Below are positions 23,651-33,194 of a DNA stretch of 50,072 bases, one piece after another. How positions within the stretch are numbered: the stretch's first letter is position 1; the number at the start of each line of letters is the position of its first letter. This stretch comes from Lachnospiraceae bacterium NK3A20 (GTDB taxonomy: Bacteria; Bacillota; Clostridia; Lachnospirales; Lachnospiraceae): assembly GCA_900107575.1 (NCBI GenBank), contig FNQX01000028.1, positions 1-50,072 of the forward strand, read 5' to 3'. The notes beneath the pieces were generated by a model. The model searched no databases, was not told where the DNA came from, and saw nothing but the letters and a program-made list of their open reading frames with translations. The position numbers and the translations under genes were made by a program.

Positions 23651-25426
23651 ATGGCAGATTACAGAAATTCTAATGATAAAAATAATGGCTATCATGGCCG
23701 TACCAGGCTCACGCATGACTACGAGGATGAATTCGAGAGGGATTATCAGAGAATCCGGCAGAATACACAGGAGAGGCGCAGGCATTCTACCGCGCAGCAG
23801 AGGGTAAAAGAGCAGGCAAGGCGTCGTCAGGCTAAGAGAGAGAGAGAACTGCGGGCGTTCAGAAGACGTATGATCGCGATTCTGGTCGCCGCCGCAGCGG
23901 TTGTTGCGGCAGGTTCCATCGGCTGGAGAATCGTCCGTGGCGCAGGTAATGGCGCATCGAAAGGTCCCACGGGAGAGGAAGTGGCTGTGGCAGCAGGCAG
24001 TACGGCGCAGCCGGAAGAGTCTGCCGCGGCATCGGAGCTCACCACGGGAGCGGAACCGCTTTCCGAGGAGCAGATCGCAGCAGACAGAGCGGCAAAGCAT
24101 TACTCGGAAGCCGTAGCGACGTTCTGGCCGTACTATACCTTCCATGAGACGGCAGATACCAGAGAGATTCCGTCCATCCCTTCGGACGAAGAGGCTTACC
24201 GGACGAAGTACCACGTGACCGACGAGGCAGCAGGCAGCAGCACCGGTATGGACAGGGATGAAGACAGTCAGAATACATCCGCGTCGAGCGATGAGTCCGG
24301 GAATCATTCAGATGCGGATACGTCGGAAGCTGCTGGCGATACAGAGGCGGAGAAGTCCAATACATCCGTCACAGATGCAGGCGTGAGCGAAGATGCCACC
24401 AACGAGGATGCTTCCCATAACAATTCCGACAAGAGCGCCAATCCCGATGCCGCAACGGACACGACGGACGAGGGTGCAGCCGGGCAGGACTCGGATGCGG
24501 ATGCGTCGAAGACCCTGGACAGCCAGGATGGCGACAGTGCAGCGGATGGCAACGACAGCGAGGATGGCAGCGACTCCGAGGACGGCGGAATGGTGACAAC
24601 TTCTTCCGGCAGTGAGATTCCGAAGGAGGATATGGTCGGCGGCGATTACGTGGCGAGCTACTACGCCATCGTCGTGGACGCGGACAACGGCGACATTCTG
24701 GCCGGCAAGCGGATGAAGGATCGCATCGTACCCGCCTCGATGACGAAGGTCATGACACTGCTCGTCGCGGTGGAGCAGCTGGGACTCTCGGAAGATTCCG
24801 CAAAGCTCCACGATATGGTGACGCTCACAAGAGAGCAGGAAGAATTCGCCTACGTCAACGGTTCCAGCGCGGTATGCTGGATGCCGGGAGATACGGCGTC
24901 CGTGGAAGACCTGATGTACGGCACGATCCTTCCCTCCGGCGCGGACGCGGCCCTCGCTCTGGCGGAGCATGTCTCCGGCACGCAGGAAGAGTTTGTGAAG
25001 CTCATGAATGCGAAGGCGGAGGAGCTCGGCATCTCCGAGACGACGCACTTTACGAACTGTGTCGGCAATTATGACGAAGATCACTACAGCACGGTTTACG
25101 ACATGGCGGTCATCATGAAGGCGGCGCTCGAGAACGACCTTTGCCGGAAAGTACTCGCGGAGCACACCTGGACCACCTCTCCGACCTCGGAGCACGCGGA
25201 GGGGATCACGGTCTCGAACTGGTTCCTTCGCAGGATTGAGGACAAGGAGACCCCCGGTACCGTACTCTGTGCCAAGACCGGCTTCGTCAACGAGTCCGGT
25301 TACTGCGCCGTGAGCTACGAGGAGTGTGATGACGGAAGACACCTCATCGTCTGCACGGCGGACACCTGGGGGAACTGGCGCTGCATCGGTGACCATGTGG
25401 CGCTGTACAACGAGTACGGCCAATAA
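23651..25426 (+). CDS. D-alanyl-D-alanine carboxypeptidase (S11 family) with long acidic linker
   Basis: This penicillin-binding carboxypeptidase trims D-Ala from peptidoglycan stem peptides outside the membrane. The 591-aa protein is modular: a basic cytoplasmic N-terminus (residues 1-73, rich in Arg), one membrane helix at about 74-92, and a Ser/Asp/Ala-rich acidic stretch at about 190-315 that should be disordered. The S11 catalytic domain follows. It contains SxxK as Ser363-Met-Thr-Lys366, KTG as Lys542-Thr-Gly, and SGAD at 429-432 where the SxN motif normally sits, so Asn is replaced by Ala. ATG 23651 follows TTGGAGAATAC; 23 upstream in-frame residues are rejected. The LTA-synthase-like gene follows, consistent with a cell-envelope cluster. 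Confidence 0.88.
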   Translation: MADYRNSNDKNNGYHGRTRLTHDYEDEFERDYQRIRQNTQERRRHSTAQQRVKEQARRRQAKRERELRAFRRRMIAILVAAAAVVAAGSIGWRIVRGAGNGASKGPTGEEVAVAAGSTAQPEESAAASELTTGAEPLSEEQIAADRAAKHYSEAVATFWPYYTFHETADTREIPSIPSDEEAYRTKYHVTDEAAGSSTGMDRDEDSQNTSASSDESGNHSDADTSEAAGDTEAEKSNTSVTDAGVSEDATNEDASHNNSDKSANPDAATDTTDEGAAGQDSDADASKTLDSQDGDSAADGNDSEDGSDSEDGGMVTTSSGSEIPKEDMVGGDYVASYYAIVVDADNGDILAGKRMKDRIVPASMTKVMTLLVAVEQLGLSEDSAKLHDMVTLTREQEEFAYVNGSSAVCWMPGDTASVEDLMYGTILPSGADAALALAEHVSGTQEEFVKLMNAKAEELGISETTHFTNCVGNYDEDHYSTVYDMAVIMKAALENDLCRKVLAEHTWTTSPTSEHAEGITVSNWFLRRIEDKETPGTVLCAKTGFVNESGYCAVSYEECDDGRHLIVCTADTWGNWRCIGDHVALYNEYGQ

Positions 25427-25473
25427 AACGTCAGACAGCCGCTGGCAGGAACGGCAGGCAGGAGTTCGTTTAC

Positions 25474-28128
25474 ATGGGGACAGTCAGAAGGATATTTAAG
25501 AGCAGAAGAGTACAGAAGGTACTGCGCAGCAGACAGCTGAAAATCCTGCTCGCAACGATACTGGTGCTCCTTGCTGTCAGCGTGGTCCGGGCGGTATCCC
25601 TCTGCGCCTCCTACCCGGAAGTCGATGTGCCGATTGAAGAACTCTTTGGAGAGAACAGCGACAACCTCACGCACCTGAATGTCGACGGACACAAGCTGAC
25701 CGCGACATCGAACAGTACGAAGATTTATTACGAGCTCGGGGAACCGATTGCCGTGCATGCTGTGCGTTTCGATGTCTCCACCCTGTCGAGAGAGAACTGC
25801 CGCAGCTATATCGACCTCGTCGACGCGGACAGTCTGAACCGCTTCACCGAGAGTTCGGTTCTGATGGCAAAGGGCAGGAACTATATTACTTTCGAGGAGT
25901 CTTCGTCGTCCGATCGTGTCGCGGCACTCGACATGCTGCCGGTGACGCTGCGTGCCGTGAACTTCACCTACGACGCTTACATCATCAACCCGCACGAGCG
26001 TTTCATCTTCACGAGCCTGCGCACGGGGGCTTTCCTCATGCTCGCAGCAGTCATGCTGGAGCTTGTCTGTTTTTTTGCCGCTTTCTCTTACAGGAGAAAT
26101 GAGAGGAAGAGAACAGCCTTCCCGATCGCAGTTCTGATCTGCGCATTGCAGGCGGCGCATGCGGGGATTTTCATTTATCTGTATTTCACGGGGGAATGGG
26201 AACCGTACACGATGGCCTATTTCTTCATCCTGTACCTGTGCACATCTCTGTTCCTTCTGAATATTCTGCGACCGGACAGGAGTCTTACTATCTTCTATCG
26301 GACCGGCAAGAGGCAGCATCCGACTCACACCGAGGTCGATTACCGAAGAGAACTGCCCGTTCTTCGCATCGCGCTCTTATCCGTCATTAATTTCTGTTGC
26401 ACGGAAGTGCTGTACTCCGACCAGTTCAAGCTGGATAAACCGATTGCCATCTTCGGAAATCTCCTGATCTACGCCCTGCCTTACATTCTCCTGTGGTGCG
26501 TGCTGCCGGGGAAGAGATACCGGTGGCTCACCTATGCGATCCCTGAGATCTTCTGGCTCGTGATCGGGGGAATCAATCACTACTATTTCGAGTACCGCAG
26601 TCAGGCGTTTGAGTATTCGGACCTTACGATGGCGAGTACCTTCCGGAATGTTGCCGGCTCGTATAAGCTGGATCTTGTTCCGGAACTGTTCCTCGTATAT
26701 GTGACCTGCGCTCTTATTCTCCTCTCGCTGATGTTCGAGAACAGGAGAATCTACCGGTCAAGGACCTGGAAATCCATCGTGCCGGGCATCGCGGTTATCG
26801 TATTCGCACTCCTCTGGCTGCCGTCCAACATTCCCTACGTTTCGCTCTGGAATACCAATACGGCGACGAAACATAACGGGTACGCCTTATCTTTTCTCTC
26901 CTATGCAGAGAAGTCGCTGGAGAAGCCCGTGCCGGATGGCTACAGCGCGGACGAGACGAAGGCAATGCTCGAGACATACCGGGATGATGCCGCAGAGGAC
27001 GACGGGGCGGTCAATGTCATTGTCATGATGAATGAAGCGTTCTCGGATCTGCCGGCGACGTACGGGTTCGACACGGACGTAGACAACCTTCCCTACATTC
27101 ATTCGCTCTCGGGCGCCAATGTGAAAAAAGGCAGGCTTCTCGTATCGGTTTTCGGCGGAACGACGGCGGATACGGAATATGAGTTCCTGACGGGCAACTC
27201 CCTCTCATTCCTGAACGGAGAGGCGGTGCCGTACACGCAGTATATCAATTCACCGCAGCAGTCACTCGCAGATCTTCTGAAGGCGAGGGGGTACTCCGCG
27301 ACGGCGTTCCATCCATATCTTGCGAGCGGCTACAAGAGGTACAAGGTCTATCCCCTTCTCGGATTCGACCAGTTCCTCGCAAGCGATACGGCCGACCTTC
27401 CCTACATGTCGCGGCTGCGCTCTTATGTGAGCGACGAGGCGGACGTGGAGGATGTCATCGACATCTACGAACACAGGGAGAAATACGGGATTGAGAGTGG
27501 GAAGGGGCCGTTCTTCCTATTCAATGTCACGATGCAGAATCACGGCGGATACAACGCATCGGTTTCCGCGGTCGATGTCACGGTGAATCCGACGGACCCG
27601 GAGCTCTCACAGTATTCGGAGCTGCAGGAATATCTCTCGCTCGCGAGGGCGACGGATGACGCGTTCCGATCTCTTACGGAATATTTCGCCGGGGTGGATG
27701 AGAAGACGATTATCCTGATGTTCGGCGACCACCAGCCGTCCATGGACGAGTATGTCTACCGGGCGCTGGAGCCGGATATGTACGCGGAGTCTGCCTCCAT
27801 TGAGGAGAAGGACAAGAAATACACCGTGCCCTACACCATGTGGGCGAACTATGACCTGCCGGAGGGAGAGCTGCCGCTCACAAGCCCCAACTTCCTCAGA
27901 GCATTTCTCCTGGAGAATGCGGGACTTCGGCTCTCTGCCTATGACAGCTTCAACGCAAAGGTCAGGGAAGCGTTCCCTGCCATGAACCGTCTCGGCTTCG
28001 TCGACGCGAACGGGGCGTACCACGACGTCTCGGAGATCGACGGGAACGAGACGCTGATGGACTACAAGAAGGCGGCGTATTACAATCTCTTCGACCACCA
28101 CAAGATGGATCAGACACTGTTCCGGTGA
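25474..28128 (+). CDS. LTA synthase family phosphoglycerol/sulfatase-type transferase
   Basis: This membrane enzyme of the alkaline-phosphatase/sulfatase superfamily resembles lipoteichoic acid synthase and related phosphoglycerol transferases. The N-terminus (about 1-450 of 884 aa) has an early anchor helix at about 24-42, an outside domain of ~150 residues, and several further membrane helices. The extracellular catalytic domain shows VIVMMNEAFSD (metal-binding Glu), SVFGGTTADTEYEFLTGNS with nucleophile Thr564, NVTMQNHGGY and ILMFGDHQPSMDEY (metal-binding Asp-His). The extra outside domain between the first and second helices is unlike the classical five-helix LtaS, so the product may be another polyol-phosphate polymer. 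AGGAG lies 9 bases before the start. Confidence 0.85.
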   Translation: MGTVRRIFKSRRVQKVLRSRQLKILLATILVLLAVSVVRAVSLCASYPEVDVPIEELFGENSDNLTHLNVDGHKLTATSNSTKIYYELGEPIAVHAVRFDVSTLSRENCRSYIDLVDADSLNRFTESSVLMAKGRNYITFEESSSSDRVAALDMLPVTLRAVNFTYDAYIINPHERFIFTSLRTGAFLMLAAVMLELVCFFAAFSYRRNERKRTAFPIAVLICALQAAHAGIFIYLYFTGEWEPYTMAYFFILYLCTSLFLLNILRPDRSLTIFYRTGKRQHPTHTEVDYRRELPVLRIALLSVINFCCTEVLYSDQFKLDKPIAIFGNLLIYALPYILLWCVLPGKRYRWLTYAIPEIFWLVIGGINHYYFEYRSQAFEYSDLTMASTFRNVAGSYKLDLVPELFLVYVTCALILLSLMFENRRIYRSRTWKSIVPGIAVIVFALLWLPSNIPYVSLWNTNTATKHNGYALSFLSYAEKSLEKPVPDGYSADETKAMLETYRDDAAEDDGAVNVIVMMNEAFSDLPATYGFDTDVDNLPYIHSLSGANVKKGRLLVSVFGGTTADTEYEFLTGNSLSFLNGEAVPYTQYINSPQQSLADLLKARGYSATAFHPYLASGYKRYKVYPLLGFDQFLASDTADLPYMSRLRSYVSDEADVEDVIDIYEHREKYGIESGKGPFFLFNVTMQNHGGYNASVSAVDVTVNPTDPELSQYSELQEYLSLARATDDAFRSLTEYFAGVDEKTIILMFGDHQPSMDEYVYRALEPDMYAESASIEEKDKKYTVPYTMWANYDLPEGELPLTSPNFLRAFLLENAGLRLSAYDSFNAKVREAFPAMNRLGFVDANGAYHDVSEIDGNETLMDYKKAAYYNLFDHHKMDQTLFR

Positions 28129-28272
28129 GGGACATTACGAGAGGCTACGGCAGCCTGCGCCATGAGGCACGGCGGACTGCCTGGCAAATCATTATTTTGA
28201 TATGCCCGAGATTGACCTCGGCAGCAAGTGCTGCGGGCTGCACTGAACATATACAAAGAGGTAGCAATTAAC

Positions 28273-29697
28273 ATGACATACGATGAGAAGAAGTTAAACG
28301 AACATATCGAAGCAGACAGGGACGCGATGGTGAAGAGCCTCCAGCGTCTTATCAGAAGAGACAGCGTAGAGGCGCCGTCCGTTGTTGAGAACGGCGTGGA
28401 GAAGCCGTTTGGCGTGAAGGTCGCGTCCTGCCTCGACGAGGCGCTTTCGATCGCGGCAGAGCTTGGCTTTGCCACCCACAACATGGACTACCGCTGCGGC
28501 TGGGCAGAGTATGGCACGGGCGATGAGATGATCCTCGTGCTGGGCCACCTGGACGTCGTGCCGGAGGGCGAGGGCTGGAACGACCCGCCGTACGCCGCGA
28601 ACGTGCACGATGGGAAGGTCTGGGGGAGAGGCGCGATCGACGACAAGGGGCCGGTGACGGAAGCCATCTACGCCCTGAAGGCGATCCGCGACCTTGCGAT
28701 TCCGCTGAAGAGAAGGGTGCGCATCCTCTTTGGCTGCAATGAGGAAACGCTGGATCTCGACATGGATTACTACAAGGAGCACGGCGGAGAGATTCCCGTC
28801 ATGGGATATACGCCGGATGCGGACTATCCGCTCATCAATGGAGAGAAGGGAATTTGCACGGAAGAGTACAGGAAGGTGCTGACTGTGGATGCAGATTCCG
28901 AGTCGGCAGGCGCCGGGGCCTGGAAGCTGGTATCGTTCGACGGAGGCACCGCGGCGAATATCACGCCCAGGGAAGCGGTAGCCGTCGTGCAGGGAGAGGA
29001 AGGCTACGACTATCCCGCAGCGGAGAAGATCACGGTGAGACAGGTGCCGGAGCACCACGGAGAGGTGACGATCACGGCGGAGGGTCTGGCAGCGCACGGC
29101 TCCATGCCGGAGCGCGGCGAGAACGCTGTGGGGCGACTTCTGCTGTATCTGGCAAAGCTCCCGCTCACAGGCAGTGCGAAGGCTGCCATCACCTTCCTGG
29201 CAGACAAGATCGGTATGGAATGCCACGGTGAGAGCCTTGGCATCGACCTTTCGGATGAAGTGTCCGGACACCTTTCCATGTGTATGGGAATGGCGCACTG
29301 CGATGGCGGGAGCTTTACGGTCACGCTGAACTACCGCTATCCTGTCACATGCACGGCGGATGACTGCATGCCTGTAGTGAGGAAGGCTTTTGAAGAGGCG
29401 GGCTGGGAGCAAATCGTTTCACGGCACAAAGAGAAACTCTACGTCCCGGAGAGCGAGGCTCTGCCGACCCTTCTTCTGGATGTTTACCGGCGGATGACGG
29501 GAGATGAGACCGCGCATGCCAAGGCGATCGGCGGCGGCACCTACGCGAAGGCGATCCCGAACATCCTCGCTTTCGGCACGCTGTTCCCGGAAGATCCCGT
29601 TGTGGAGCACCTGCCGAATGAGTTCATCAGCATTGATCAGATGGTGAAGAATGCGAAAATACAGGCAGCCGCGATCATCGCGCTGGCGAACCACTGA
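28273..29697 (+). CDS. pepV: M20 family dipeptidase (PepV/Sapep type)
   Basis: This metal-dependent cytoplasmic dipeptidase is 474 aa and hydrolyses dipeptides with an unblocked N-terminus. The metal-binding set of the family is visible: GHLDVVPEG (His92, Asp94), AIDDKGP (Asp123/124), GCNEETLD with the catalytic Glu and its neighbour (157/158), YTPDADYP (Asp182) and a C-terminal His in the VVEHLPNEF segment. The lid domain lies between about 185 and 390 (ITAEGLAAHGSMPERGENA). ATG 28273 with AAAGAGG upstream is chosen over GTG 28228. The dipeptide epimerase that follows acts on Ala-Glu dipeptides, so the pair is suited to using peptides released from peptidoglycan. Confidence 0.92.
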   Translation: MTYDEKKLNEHIEADRDAMVKSLQRLIRRDSVEAPSVVENGVEKPFGVKVASCLDEALSIAAELGFATHNMDYRCGWAEYGTGDEMILVLGHLDVVPEGEGWNDPPYAANVHDGKVWGRGAIDDKGPVTEAIYALKAIRDLAIPLKRRVRILFGCNEETLDLDMDYYKEHGGEIPVMGYTPDADYPLINGEKGICTEEYRKVLTVDADSESAGAGAWKLVSFDGGTAANITPREAVAVVQGEEGYDYPAAEKITVRQVPEHHGEVTITAEGLAAHGSMPERGENAVGRLLLYLAKLPLTGSAKAAITFLADKIGMECHGESLGIDLSDEVSGHLSMCMGMAHCDGGSFTVTLNYRYPVTCTADDCMPVVRKAFEEAGWEQIVSRHKEKLYVPESEALPTLLLDVYRRMTGDETAHAKAIGGGTYAKAIPNILAFGTLFPEDPVVEHLPNEFISIDQMVKNAKIQAAAIIALANH

Positions 29698-29793
29698 TAC
29701 CTTCGCTCCACATTCACAGTCATGCCGTAAAGACCTGCATGGCAGAGTGCCAGTGGCGAACAGTACAAGATATTCAGAAAACAAGAGGACAGA

Positions 29794-30906
29794 ATGAGAA
29801 TTACCAACGTAAAGCTCGCGAGAATCTCCGTGCCGCTACGTGTGCCGTTCGTCACGGCACTGCGCAGGGTTGACCGTGTTGAGGACATCATCGTGGAGCT
29901 CGACACGGATACCGGAGAGAAGGCATTCGGCGAAGCGCCTCCGACAGGTGTGATCACAGGAGACACGGCGGGTGCGATCATCGGCGCGGTGCAGGATCAC
30001 ATCGCACGGACGATCCTCGGCAGGGATGTCGACGATTTCGAGGAGATCACGAAGGCCGTGCAGGAATCCTGCGTGCACAACACCAGCGCGAAGGCAGCCG
30101 TCGATATGGCACTCTGGGATCTCTACGGGCAGAAATGGAACATTCCTGTCTATAAGCTCATGGGCGGCGCGCGCAGCAAGATCACGACGGACATTACGAT
30201 CTCGGTCAACGACCCGGAGATCATGGCGGCGGATACGAGGACAGCCATCGCCCGCGGCTATGACACCCTCAAGGTAAAGGTCGGCATCGACCCCGCTCTG
30301 GATGTGGAAAGACTTCTGGCTGTCCGCACCGCGGCGGGAGAGAAGACGAGAATCCGCATCGACGCGAATCAGGCGTGGACACCCTCCCAGGCCGTGCACA
30401 TCCTTGACCGGATGCAGGAGAAGGGCCTTGACATTGAGCTGTGCGAGCAGCCGGTGAAGGCAGCGGATATCGAGGGACTCAAATTCGTCACCGATCATGG
30501 CATCGTACCAGTCCTCGCGGATGAGAGCGTCTTCTCTCCCGGGGACGCCGCGAAGATCATGCAGACACACGCGGCGGACATGGTCAACATCAAGCTCATG
30601 AAATGCGGCGGTCTCTCCAATGCACAGAAGATCACAGCACTTGCCGAGGTGTACGGCGTGGAGTGTATGATCGGCTGTATGCTGGAAGCGAAGGTCTCGG
30701 TCAACGCGGCGATCGAACTCGCCTGCGCCAAGAGCGTGATCACCAGAGTCGATCTGGACGGACCGGTGCTGTGTGCCGGGGATCCTGTCATCGGCGGCGC
30801 CGTTTTCCACGAAAAAGAGATTACAGTTTCCCCTGCGCCGGGACTGGGCGTTCGGGGGTTCGAGGACGGGAAGCTTTCCGTCTTCTGGGCAGCAAAGGAG
30901 GACTAA
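29794..30906 (+). CDS. Dipeptide epimerase (L-Ala-D/L-Glu epimerase-like), enolase superfamily
   Basis: This 370-aa enzyme of the muconate-lactonizing subgroup is predicted to epimerise L-Ala-D-Glu to L-Ala-L-Glu from murein peptides, giving a substrate for PepV-type dipeptidases. The acid/base and metal residues are in place: Lys160-Val-Lys162, Asp190 in IDANQAW, Glu218 in ELCEQP, Asp243 in LADES and Lys267 in NIKLMKCGG. A C-terminal VDLDGP supplies the D-x-D that binds the substrate amino group in dipeptide epimerases. The start ATG follows AGAGGA. The luxS ribosome binding site overlaps the end of this gene and only 2 bases separate the two reading frames. Confidence 0.9.
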   Translation: MRITNVKLARISVPLRVPFVTALRRVDRVEDIIVELDTDTGEKAFGEAPPTGVITGDTAGAIIGAVQDHIARTILGRDVDDFEEITKAVQESCVHNTSAKAAVDMALWDLYGQKWNIPVYKLMGGARSKITTDITISVNDPEIMAADTRTAIARGYDTLKVKVGIDPALDVERLLAVRTAAGEKTRIRIDANQAWTPSQAVHILDRMQEKGLDIELCEQPVKAADIEGLKFVTDHGIVPVLADESVFSPGDAAKIMQTHAADMVNIKLMKCGGLSNAQKITALAEVYGVECMIGCMLEAKVSVNAAIELACAKSVITRVDLDGPVLCAGDPVIGGAVFHEKEITVSPAPGLGVRGFEDGKLSVFWAAKED

Positions 30907-30908
30907 CC

Positions 30909-31394
30909 ATGGAACTTCAGAAAATCGCAAGCTTCACCGTGAACCATTTGAAACTCGAGCCGGGCATCTATGTTTCCCGCGTCGATCACTTCGGGGACGT
31001 GACCCTCACGACCTTCGACCTTCGCATGACTGCGCCCAACCGTGAGCCGGTCATGAATACGGCGGAGCTCCACACGATCGAGCATCTGGGCGCGACCTTC
31101 CTGCGCAATAATAAGATGTGGCAGGACAGAGTGGTCTATTTCGGACCCATGGGCTGCCGCACCGGCAACTACATGATCCTCGAAGGCGACCTCACCTCGA
31201 AAGATGTCGTACCGCTTGTCACAGAGATGTTCGAGTTCATCCGCGACTTCGAGGGAGAGATCCCCGGTGCGGCGGCAAAGGACTGCGGCAACTACCTGGA
31301 CCAGAACCTCGGTATGGCGAAATGGCTTGCGAAGCGCTACCTTGATCACACGCTGTACAACATCACGGAAGATCATCTGGTCTATCCGCAGTGA
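30909..31394 (+). CDS. luxS: S-ribosylhomocysteine lyase LuxS
   Basis: LuxS cleaves S-ribosylhomocysteine to homocysteine and DPD, the precursor of autoinducer-2, in the activated methyl cycle. The 161-aa product is full length. The metal site is intact as HTIEH (His55, His59) and Cys126 in AKDCGNYLDQNL, the catalytic Cys83 lies in GPMGCRTG, and the N-terminal APNREPVMN segment is present. AAAGGAGG lies directly upstream inside the epimerase stop region, so it is likely co-transcribed with the peptide-use genes rather than with a Pfs nucleosidase, which is not in the window. Confidence 0.97.
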   Translation: MELQKIASFTVNHLKLEPGIYVSRVDHFGDVTLTTFDLRMTAPNREPVMNTAELHTIEHLGATFLRNNKMWQDRVVYFGPMGCRTGNYMILEGDLTSKDVVPLVTEMFEFIRDFEGEIPGAAAKDCGNYLDQNLGMAKWLAKRYLDHTLYNITEDHLVYPQ

Positions 31395-31411
31395 CCCAAA
31401 GGGAGAAGACG

Positions 31412-32116
31412 ATGAGCGACGGGAAAGTCTGCATCTATCATATCAGCGAGTTGTTCCTGTACGAATATTACTGCCAGCCGGGCGACTACTATGAGGTTGA
31501 CCCGGAGGATAAGGTGACACCTCTCTTGCAAAAGGCTGCGGAGGAGGAGAAGCGCGGGGGACTGATGGGGGCGCTGCAGTGCTATGAGAAGGCGCACGAG
31601 CTGAACCCCGTGAGCACGACGATCTATTACCGCATCATCGACGGTTATTATCGCCTCGGAAATCATGCGATGGTGAAACGCTATACGGATGAGGTTTATC
31701 CGTACTGCGCGACGAGAGCGGAGCTCGCGGCCTACTACCGTTGGCTTGGCTGGTATTATCTGGAGGAATATCAGCCGGAGCTCTCCGAGGCACTGTACCG
31801 TTACAGCACGTTGTTCGATCAGAGCGCGCAGGCAGAGAATGAGATTCACTATCTCGAGACGGCGCTTGGCAGGAAGATGCCGGACTATTCGGCGAAGGAG
31901 CTGCAGGAGCAGCTGTCAAACGCGGAGATTCCCGTGGCTGCGAACAGTGTAACGCTCGCCCTCATCTACAGGGCTGGCGAGGAAGCTTTGCAGCGTGCAA
32001 ACATCAGGCAGGCACTCGACTGCTATGAAATGGTCTACGATCTGACAGCCGACAGGGAAGTCGGAGAGAAGATCGCAGAAATGGTCACGCACAGCAGGGA
32101 GGATGAGAGACTATGA
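31412..32116 (+). CDS. TPR-like helical protein, 234 aa
   Basis: A soluble helical protein lacking signal or membrane segments. Residues about 35-80 (LLQKAAEEEKRGGLMGALQCYEKAHELNP) and 185-225 (EEALQRANIRQALDCYEMVYDLTAD) each fit the tetratricopeptide pattern of paired amphipathic helices with small residues at the turns; the region between is also helical. It is probably a scaffolding or binding protein of unknown partner. ATG 31412 follows GGGAGAAGAC. Its end overlaps the start of the LysR gene by 4 bases (ATGA), which couples it to the regulator. An upstream in-frame ATG at 31391 overlaps the luxS stop and is not preferred. Confidence 0.75.
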   Translation: MSDGKVCIYHISELFLYEYYCQPGDYYEVDPEDKVTPLLQKAAEEEKRGGLMGALQCYEKAHELNPVSTTIYYRIIDGYYRLGNHAMVKRYTDEVYPYCATRAELAAYYRWLGWYYLEEYQPELSEALYRYSTLFDQSAQAENEIHYLETALGRKMPDYSAKELQEQLSNAEIPVAANSVTLALIYRAGEEALQRANIRQALDCYEMVYDLTADREVGEKIAEMVTHSREDERL

Positions 32117-33063
32117 CATTACAGCAGCTGCAGCAGGTCATCATGATCGCGGACTGCGGTTCCATGAATGAGGCCGCCAAACGGCTGTATGTTTCCCAGC
32201 CAAACCTCTCCGCTGTCGTGAAGGAGCTGGAGAAGGAAATCGGGCTCACCATTTTCCTGCGCTCCAACCGGGGCATCCGGATCACGCCGGAGGGAGAGCA
32301 GTTCATCGGCTACGCGAGGCAGGTCGTCGAGCAGTACTCGCTCCTTGAGAATAAATACATCGGCCGCGAGAGCAAAAAAATTTTCTCCGTCTCCGCGCAG
32401 CATTACAGCTTCGCGGTCAAGGCCTTCGTGGAAACGGTGAAGCGGGTCGGCATGGATCAGTACGAGTTCGCCATGCACGAGACCAAAACGCACACCGTGA
32501 TCGACAACGTCCGCAACATGATCTCCGAACTCGGCGTCCTGTATCTGTCGGATTTCAATGAAAAAGTGCTGCACAAGATCTTCCGGGAGAACAACCTCAT
32601 TTTCACGGAGCTCTTCGCCTGTGATACCTACGTCTACCTGTGGAAAAACCATCCGCTGGCGGGCCGCAGGTCGGTCTCCATGGACGATCTGAAAGACTAC
32701 CCCTGTCTTGCTTTCGAGCAGGGCAGCGCGAATTCGTTCTACTATGCGGAAGAGATGAAGAGCACCTACGAATACGGCAGGATCATCAAGGCGGACGACC
32801 GCGCGACGATGCTGAATCTTATGGTCGGTCTGAACGGGTACACGCTGTGCTCCGGCATCATCAGCGAGGAACTCAACGGAGAGGATTACATCGCCGTCCC
32901 GCTGAAAAAATCCGAGAATGAGAAGATGCATATCGGCTTTCTCAAACACAAGGACGTCAAGCTCTCGGATCTTGGCAACATTTACATCGAAGAGCTGGTG
33001 CGGCTGCCGGATCCGGACATGGTCAGTTTCACAGCAGAGATCAGGCAAAGATACGGTGTGTAG
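32113..33063 (+). CDS. LysR family transcriptional regulator
   Basis: This 316-aa regulator has an N-terminal winged helix (residues 1-60: LQQLQQVIMIADCGSMNEAA, LYVSQPNLSAVVKELEKEIG) and a periplasmic-binding-protein-like effector domain (about 90-300). The HTH matches the LysR consensus closely. The effector domain (LFACDTYVYLWKNHPLAG, ADDRATMLNLMVGLNGYTL) does not identify the ligand. It is the last gene of the pepV-epimerase-luxS-TPR-lysR run, ending at a strong terminator. Regulation of that operon or of the GH3 gene 131 bases downstream is possible but not shown. Confidence 0.93.
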   Translation: MTLQQLQQVIMIADCGSMNEAAKRLYVSQPNLSAVVKELEKEIGLTIFLRSNRGIRITPEGEQFIGYARQVVEQYSLLENKYIGRESKKIFSVSAQHYSFAVKAFVETVKRVGMDQYEFAMHETKTHTVIDNVRNMISELGVLYLSDFNEKVLHKIFRENNLIFTELFACDTYVYLWKNHPLAGRRSVSMDDLKDYPCLAFEQGSANSFYYAEEMKSTYEYGRIIKADDRATMLNLMVGLNGYTLCSGIISEELNGEDYIAVPLKKSENEKMHIGFLKHKDVKLSDLGNIYIEELVRLPDPDMVSFTAEIRQRYGV

Positions 33064-33077
33064 ACAACGTATTTTCG

Positions 33078-33112
33078 GGTCAATCCCTTTTCTTGTGGGA
33101 TTGACCTTTTTT
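33078..33112 (+). terminator. Intrinsic terminator after the LysR gene
   Basis: GGTCAATCCC (33078-33087) pairs perfectly with GGGATTGACC (33097-33106), followed by TTTTTTA. Confidence 0.93.
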
Positions 33113-33194
33113 ATTGATGTGGACAGATACTTCTGTCTTGGATCAGGAACTGGTAGTAAAATGTGGTTGATAACAACGACAGGAGTGAAACCAC

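Noticed and set aside
28129-28272. Riboswitch or T-box ahead of pepV
   Set aside because: Only two very small hairpins (CCGAG/CTCGG and GCAGCA/TGCTGC) are present; no known riboswitch core could be recognised.
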